Assembly (NCBI GenBank): GCA_027924585.1
Contig: BSBM01000050.1
Span: 9,385,501-9,449,500 of the forward strand
Direction: 5' to 3'
DNA: 64,000 bases
DNA from: Larix kaempferi
Lineage: Eukaryota; Streptophyta; Pinopsida; Pinales; Pinaceae
Both the position numbers and the translations under genes were made by a program. The notes beneath the pieces were generated by a model, which was not told where the DNA came from, searched no databases, and saw only the letters and a program-made list of their open reading frames with translations. This document shows positions 58,873 through 64,000 of this stretch, piece by piece (the first letter of the stretch is position 1; every line of letters starts with the position of its first letter).

Positions 58873-59449
58873 TGATGAAATATTGTAACTTCTAAGAATA
58901 TTCTATTTGTACTTTATATGGAGATGTTTCATTCCTCCGTCGGGACCTTATTGTATATCCTGAGATGTTTATTCCTCCGTTGGAATGTGGTAACTTGGGT
59001 TATTAGACTTCCCTAGTGAGGTCAGCCCAGAGTCAGTTGTATGGGGTGTTTAAGTCCCCTAGTGGAGTCGGCCCAGTCAGCATTATGTTGAGTGGTTAAG
59101 TTGGGGCCGACCTAGTTAGGGTTAAAACTCAAGTGAAGTAAAGTATAAATATAGGAAGTGTGTTCCTCATATAACACACACACTCAATTGTGAAAATCGC
59201 ATAGGAGAAGGAGAGATCTGCAAAGGAGGAGAAGGAGCTCATGTTTGGGGATTACATCTTTGTGTTTGTTGGTCATCTATATTGAGGAGACTTTGTTGGG
59301 TTTTCTACCCCATGAGGGTTTCCCAGGATAAATTGTGTCTCTTGTGTTTATGTTGTGCTTGTTGTTCTTTCAGTGATCATGTATATGCTATTGTTGTGAA
59401 ATCTAATGGAATACTGATGTTATCTATCTTAGCATATTGAATCTTAACA
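58873..59449 (+). repeat. 5' LTR of element E
   Basis: TGATGAAATATTG...ATCTTAACA, with the second base pair of the usual TGTTG changed. TATAAATAT at 59144-59152; GTC(G/A)GCCC boxes near 59020-59110. Confidence 0.9.
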
Positions 59450-61440
59450 TGGTATCAGAGATAGCCTGAAGGAAGGAAATGTATGGCACTTACGACACTT
59501 GTCTCACTTGCAACAATTTGAAAGTTAGGGTTTTGTATAGCAAAACCTAGTCATCATGGAACTTTCGCTATAAATCATTTTTGGAGAAGGTTCAGGATCT
59601 GAAAAATTGGACAGGTCGAAGATGAAATTTTCTTGTATCTTGTGTCCAAATTTCAGCCTCAGATTCGTTGTACTTTCTGAGATATGATCCGTACAAGTAA
59701 GGGTTTCTGCCTCTACTAGAATGCAGTCCTAAACAGGTGACCTAGGGAAAAAGGTCATATCTAGGGCTAGGAAGCTCCAAATGAAATTTCATAAAAAGTG
59801 ACAGTTAGGGAAGGGACTGTAGTTTCACAAGTCTGATTTTTTCAGAGGCCGAAGTTGAAACAGTGACATGTGGAACTTTGTACAAGTTCGCTATGCTGTT
59901 TCATCCCTTAAACAATTCATGTTGGTAAAATGAGCATATCTATCTGATGGAGAATCCAATGAAGCTCAAACCTATGGGGTTGGAAAGATTACAGGTTAGG
60001 CTACCATAGGCCGAAGTTTCAGACCCTGCATATCTGAAATTTCAGAGATACACCAGAAACAATACGACACATCTAAAATGGCTCAACAGAGGAAATCAAG
60101 GAAAAGGAGGAAGAAGCTCTCACTTAGGCTTTTCAGTTTTTAGGTATGGAAGGACTTGATACAATGTTGGAGACACTTGATGCAACATTGGAAACTTTTA
60201 TAATGGATTTGGAATCCATTCATCATAGATATTAATCCTCCATAAAAATGTTTTGGGAGGAAGGAGATTGAAGATTAGGGTTTCCAGGTAAGAAGAAACC
60301 CTAGCTAAGTTGGGAGAATCATAGGGCAGCAATGAAGAAGGTTTAAATGGCACTGATATTCTATCATCCTAGCACCATGAGAATACATAATTACAAGTGA
60401 TCTACCTTGGATGTTTAGGGTTTTACCCTTATAGAGAAGACTACTCAACAGGTATGACTTGAGAAGATACATGTATGTTTTGAAATCTGTTTCATGATCA
60501 AGTTTATAATATGTTTGTCTTCATATTATTGAGGTTAGTATAATCATGATTAATTCTATATTGTCTTATCACCTTAGTAAAAGTATGAATGCATGTGAAT
60601 GATAGAAGACATTCATTGCTTAGGGTTAGGACACTTATGATTGTACTAATGCAGTTGTGGTGTTGTATGAGGATGATGTTGTCTTCTAACATGAAAGGTA
60701 CATCAAGAAAGACAAATCGCGTTCTATGACCATGATGACATGAAGACAAAGACTCATCCATAGTCTTTGATCACATAGAATCTCTACTTACTAGGTATGT
60801 ATGACTTTGTTCTATTATGCTTAACTTATGAGATATGTAGGCTCTAGCACAAGGTCTCTAAATCATTGAAGAGAACAAAGAAGATATTGTTTGGGTATGA
60901 TAATCCAGGTATGTTTTCCTATATCAAGTTAGAATCCTACTTTGTGTTAGGATCTTAGGTAAGTATACCTGTGTATGAAATGATAATGACCATACATACT
61001 TAAGATTATTTAGAATCATAATGTTCTGGTAGTATTGAGATTATACGAATGAATATATGAGATCATGAGGATGACACTAGTGTACACTTATGCATGCATA
61101 GTGGTCTAGGATGGATAGAAGTTCAAAGACATATAATCATGATGCTATCATAAAGGAAAAATAGAGATCAAGCAGGAGGCAACCACACAAACATAAAATA
61201 TAAGTATTTGATTTGTTATTTGAATTAATTCTTGAATCTCTGAATAGTCAATGATATTGCTCGTAATAGTTGTATGCATATTTGTATTCCTAGAATATAT
61301 CATGCATAGTGTAAGCATTCATATAGCATTAAAGAGTATACTACTAATATGCATATGATGGGTAAGTTGGACAAACATTCCATTGTTTCTTTTCTAAAAT
61401 GAAACCTCTTTGCAGATGTTGTTAGAATATCCTTCTTGTT
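59450..61440 (+). other. Non-coding interior of element E
   Basis: Primer site, then leader with the CAGTGACATGTGG module and CTTACGACACTTG as in A2, then spacer with AAAGACTCATCCATAGTC and AGGTATG phrases. At about 61405-61415 the text goes directly from CCTCTTTGC to AGATGTTGTTAGAATATCC, which in A2 are separated by about 3.5 kb (31486 to 35034). The small ORF at 60504-60761 (minus) has no motif. Confidence 0.8.
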
Positions 61441-61449
61441 AAGGGGGAG

Positions 61450-62066
61450 TGTTGAAATATTGTAACTTCTAAGAATATTCTATTTGTACTTTATCCGGAG
61501 ATGTTTCATTCCTCCGTCGGGACCTTATTGTATATCCAGAGATGTTTATTCCTCCGTCGGGACCTTATTGTATATCTGGAGATGTTTATTCCTCCGTCAG
61601 AATGTGGTAACTTGGGTTATTAGACTTCCCTAGTAAGGTCGGCCCAAAGTCAGTTGTATGGGGTGTTTAAGTCCCCTAGTGGGGTCGGCCCAGTCAGCAT
61701 TATGTTGAGTGGTTAAGTTGGGGCCGACCTAGTTAGGTTTGAAAGTCAAGTGAAGTAAAGTATAAATAGAGGAGGTGTGTTCCTCATTTAACACACACAC
61801 TCACTTATGGAACTTGCATAGGAGAAGGAGAGATCTGCAAAGGAGGAGAAGGAGCTCATGTTTGGGGATTACATCTTTGTATTTGTTGGTCATCTATATT
61901 GAGGAAGCTTTGCCGGGTTTTCTACCCCATGAGGGTTTCCCAGGATAAATTGTGTCTCTTGTGTTTATGTTGTGCTTGTTGTTCTTTCAGTGATCATGTA
62001 TATGCTATTGTTGTGAAATCTAATGGAATATTGATGTTATCTATCTTAGCATATTGAATCCTAACA
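61450..62066 (+). repeat. 3' LTR of element E with an internal duplication
   Basis: 617 bp, 40 longer than its partner. The extra length comes from a tandem copy of CCTCCGTCGGGACCTTATTG plus TATATC...GAGATGTTTATT within 61512-61590. TATAAATAG at 61761-61769. Confidence 0.92.
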
Positions 62067-62860
62067 AAAGTCAGGGTGTCATTGCTTCAACATTTAGGAA
62101 CCATTTCCAATCACCCAAATCGATAGAAAGTGAAAATTGACCCACTTATTCATCAACATATAACAACGAGGGCTATATCCAACAAATGGATTCCAATTAA
62201 CAGAAATCCAGTGGACAATATCCGACCTCCCCAGGGACAACACTGACAATTTTCCAACCAAAGCAATTTTAGAAAGGCTCGAGACCCTATCCAAGTTTAC
62301 GTCTTTTCCCACCATCGTAGGGATATTCTCAAAACGAACTCCACAAGCTTTAGTAGACCGCTTAAGCCTAGATTTCCCCCCAGAAACCTTCGCCTTACCC
62401 CCTTTCCAACCTTGACTAGAGGAATTCTATCAGCTACTTTCATAAACCTTCTTATCAACCAATAGATCCTCCCTAGAGGAATTGCCCCACTTCATAGTAT
62501 GTCCAACCACAAAAAATTCGGGAGACTTACTATGACCAATGCCACAAAGAAACTCCTTCTCTGACATAACAACCACAATCTGACCTCGATGGCTAGAGGC
62601 GTCCTTACAAAGTAACGCTTTGTACTCTACATCTGACTTTTGAAACTCCTCATGCAACTGGTCAATATCATCCTCCACCCAAGAATATTCTTGAGCAAAC
62701 GACATCCTTACGATCCATCCTAACCGTCCAGACTAGTAACCACCACAGCCAACGCCAAACCACATAACCTTCACTGCCAAAACCCCGGAAAACCCTAACC
62801 GAAAACTTGAGAAACCCTCCATCCTCTACCCGATGCAACATAGCTATTTTCATGTTGTTA
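62067..62860 (-). pseudogene. LINE ORF1, N-terminal part
   Basis: The 5' piece of the LINE. Minus-strand open stretches at 62705-62430 (MSFAQEYSWVEDDIDQLHEE) and 62315-62094 contain DRVSSLSKIALVGKLSVLSL and VNWNPFVGYSPRCYMLMNKW, then WVNFHFLSIW. This is the pattern of the DUF4283 region of plant LINE ORF1 (ALVG...F, W...F.F). A stop falls at 62094 shortly before the E insertion. The element start is probably near 62860, where a Met-led frame (62853) and a Trp-rich stretch lie. Confidence 0.82.
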
Positions 62861-62869
62861 TATCATATG

Positions 62870-64000
62870 TTATGTTTCGAATTCGATATATGTTTCAAGT
62901 TGCTTACAATGAATAATGGACGTTACTTTAAAATTTTGAATAAAGATGTATATCTTGAATTTTCTAAATTTAAAAAAATGCATGTTCTCCACTTCTAATT
63001 AAATAGGTATTAAAAAATTTATTTACTTATTTTTATATATTTAATCATATTTATATTAATATAATTTAAAGTAAAATTTTGACTAAATCATTTTGTAAAT
63101 ATAGAATTTAAATTAAAAATAAAAATAAAAACAAATTAACTTATCTTAAAATAAAAAAATTCGTTCCTAAAATTTTCTCAAATGATCACACCCTTTTCAC
63201 ACCCATCCCTTCATGTTATATAACAAACTCAAATGTAAAAAAATACTATCATTTTATATCATTTTATTGTATTCACCACTTTATTATTATTCATATCATT
63301 TAAGTGACTTTAGTAACTTGATAACTATGATGAATTTGTTATAGCATTGATTGCTTTTGTTATTTCGAAATGTTTAATGTGATAGTGGTCTTTCAACTTC
63401 GTAACTTTCTAATAAAGTGATGGGTTATTTGTAAATGTATAATGTGATAGTGGTCATTCAACTTCGCAACATTTTAATAAAGTGGTGATGGTGGTGGATG
63501 AAGAATAGTCAATGCTTTAATCGTAGCTTTTGCTTTACTCACTGAGTGGTATTATTTTTAATTTTAACTACTTTATATACACATATTTTAGTTTTAACTA
63601 TATTATTTTTTAGTTTTAATTACTTTATATAGGGTTATTTGTTGTTGTAATCACTTGAATATATATCCTACAAAAAATTTAATTAGATTTTAATTACATT
63701 GATGTTAAATGTGAATGTTGAATTACTTTATATATAATAATTATTTATAATTTTTTTTCAGCCAAAAATATAATTATTTATAATGGTAACCACTTAAATA
63801 CATATAATGAAAAAATTTAATTAAATTTTAATTGCATTGATATTAAATGTAAATTTAATTTAATTAAAGTATTCCTATTACTTATTAATTTACTAGGATA
63901 ATGCATCGATACAATTGATACCCAGTGCTTATATTGTCTTACTAGGATAATGCATCGTCACACGATTTCCCCTGAGGTATCTAAAATGCACCTCTAGACA
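62870..64000. other. AT-rich flank without genes
   Basis: No ORF beyond about 60 codons and no RNA gene seen. Two copies of a 65-base unit with AATGTGATAGTGGTC at 63376 and 63441; two imperfect copies of a ~140-base unit (ATTTAATTAGATTTTAATTA near 63678, again near 63817); and TACTAGGATAATGCATCG twice near 63891 and 63941. This may be the DNA into which the LINE first inserted. Confidence 0.6.

Larger units (their letters stand above)
58873..62066 (+). mobile_element. Non-autonomous element E (3194 bp), relative of A2
   Basis: LTRs at 58873-59449 (577 bp) and 61450-62066 (617 bp), primer site TGGTATCAGAGA at 59450, polypurine tract AAGGGGGAG at 61441-61449, and flanks AAAAT (58868-58872) and AAAGT (62067-62071), a target duplication with one change. 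No coding capacity. Leader and spacer resemble A2 throughout, but the block with minisatellites is absent. Confidence 0.92.

Noticed and set aside
1-64000. tRNA, rRNA, organelle insertions or host genes
   Set aside because: I saw no clover-leaf sequence, ribosomal stretch, organelle gene or exon-like host coding region; a tRNA scan and protein search would settle it.

Overview
This is nuclear DNA from a large, repeat-rich plant genome, and I found no host gene in its 64 kb. Support for a plant: Copia and Gypsy LTR retrotransposons, mostly primed by a TGGTATCAGAG-type site (initiator-Met tRNA), a plant L1-type LINE with a DUF4283-like ORF1, and a small hAT-like element with an 8-bp target duplication. 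I cannot name the species. Every coding region seen belongs to a mobile element and carries at least one break. || Layout. (1) 1-1703: left part of a minus-strand Gypsy element cut by the window edge (gag, leader, primer site, 320-bp LTR). (2) about 1975-23910: a head-to-tail array of one LTR unit with a 5.2-kb period (internal-LTR-internal-LTR-internal-LTR). Its ~2.3-kb LTRs are shared between neighbours. The internal part carries a ~800-codon ORF (three decayed copies) in which I recognise no gag, protease, integrase or reverse transcriptase. A 6.1-kb Copia element (16747-22881, minus strand, target duplication CAAAT) sits inside the last LTR. (3) 23911-62870: one minus-strand LINE, old and broken into pieces by about 34.8 kb of nested LTR elements (27272-62066). 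Its ORF1 start is at 62067-62860, the ORF1 middle at 41653-41952 (plus 9 bases at 58864-58872), and the ORF1 end, endonuclease and RT at 23911-27271. (4) 62870-64000: AT-rich flank with short degenerate tandem repeats. || The nest inside the LINE. Copia element A (27272-41651, duplication AAGAT) has gag, protease, part of RT and RNase H, but has lost integrase and the RT YVDD box. In its gag sits non-autonomous relative A2 (28540-35679, duplication TAGAA), whose interior is a series of at least seven different minisatellites. A hAT-like MITE (36627-36911) sits at the end of A's protease region. Gypsy element C (41953-58858, duplication ATAGG) has only gag and a downstream ORF, then 5.3 kb without pol. 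Its gag is split by Copia element D (44338-51211, duplication GAAAG), the most complete element here. E (58873-62066) is a small relative of A2 that lacks the minisatellite block and lies 9 bases from C. || Elements A, A2 and E share LTR features (repeated GTCGGCCC boxes, a TATAAATA box, an AAGGGGGAG polypurine tract) and internal spacers, so they form one family with a dead coding member and two non-coding members. The points most worth following are the shared-LTR tandem array with its unclassified ORF, the mosaic history of its LTRs, the satellite-forming block in A2, and the repeated CAG-to-TAG stops in the Copia elements. Boundaries of LTR elements rest on matching LTR ends, primer sites, polypurine tracts and target duplications read directly from the sequence. 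Family names rest on motif recognition by eye, without database search.
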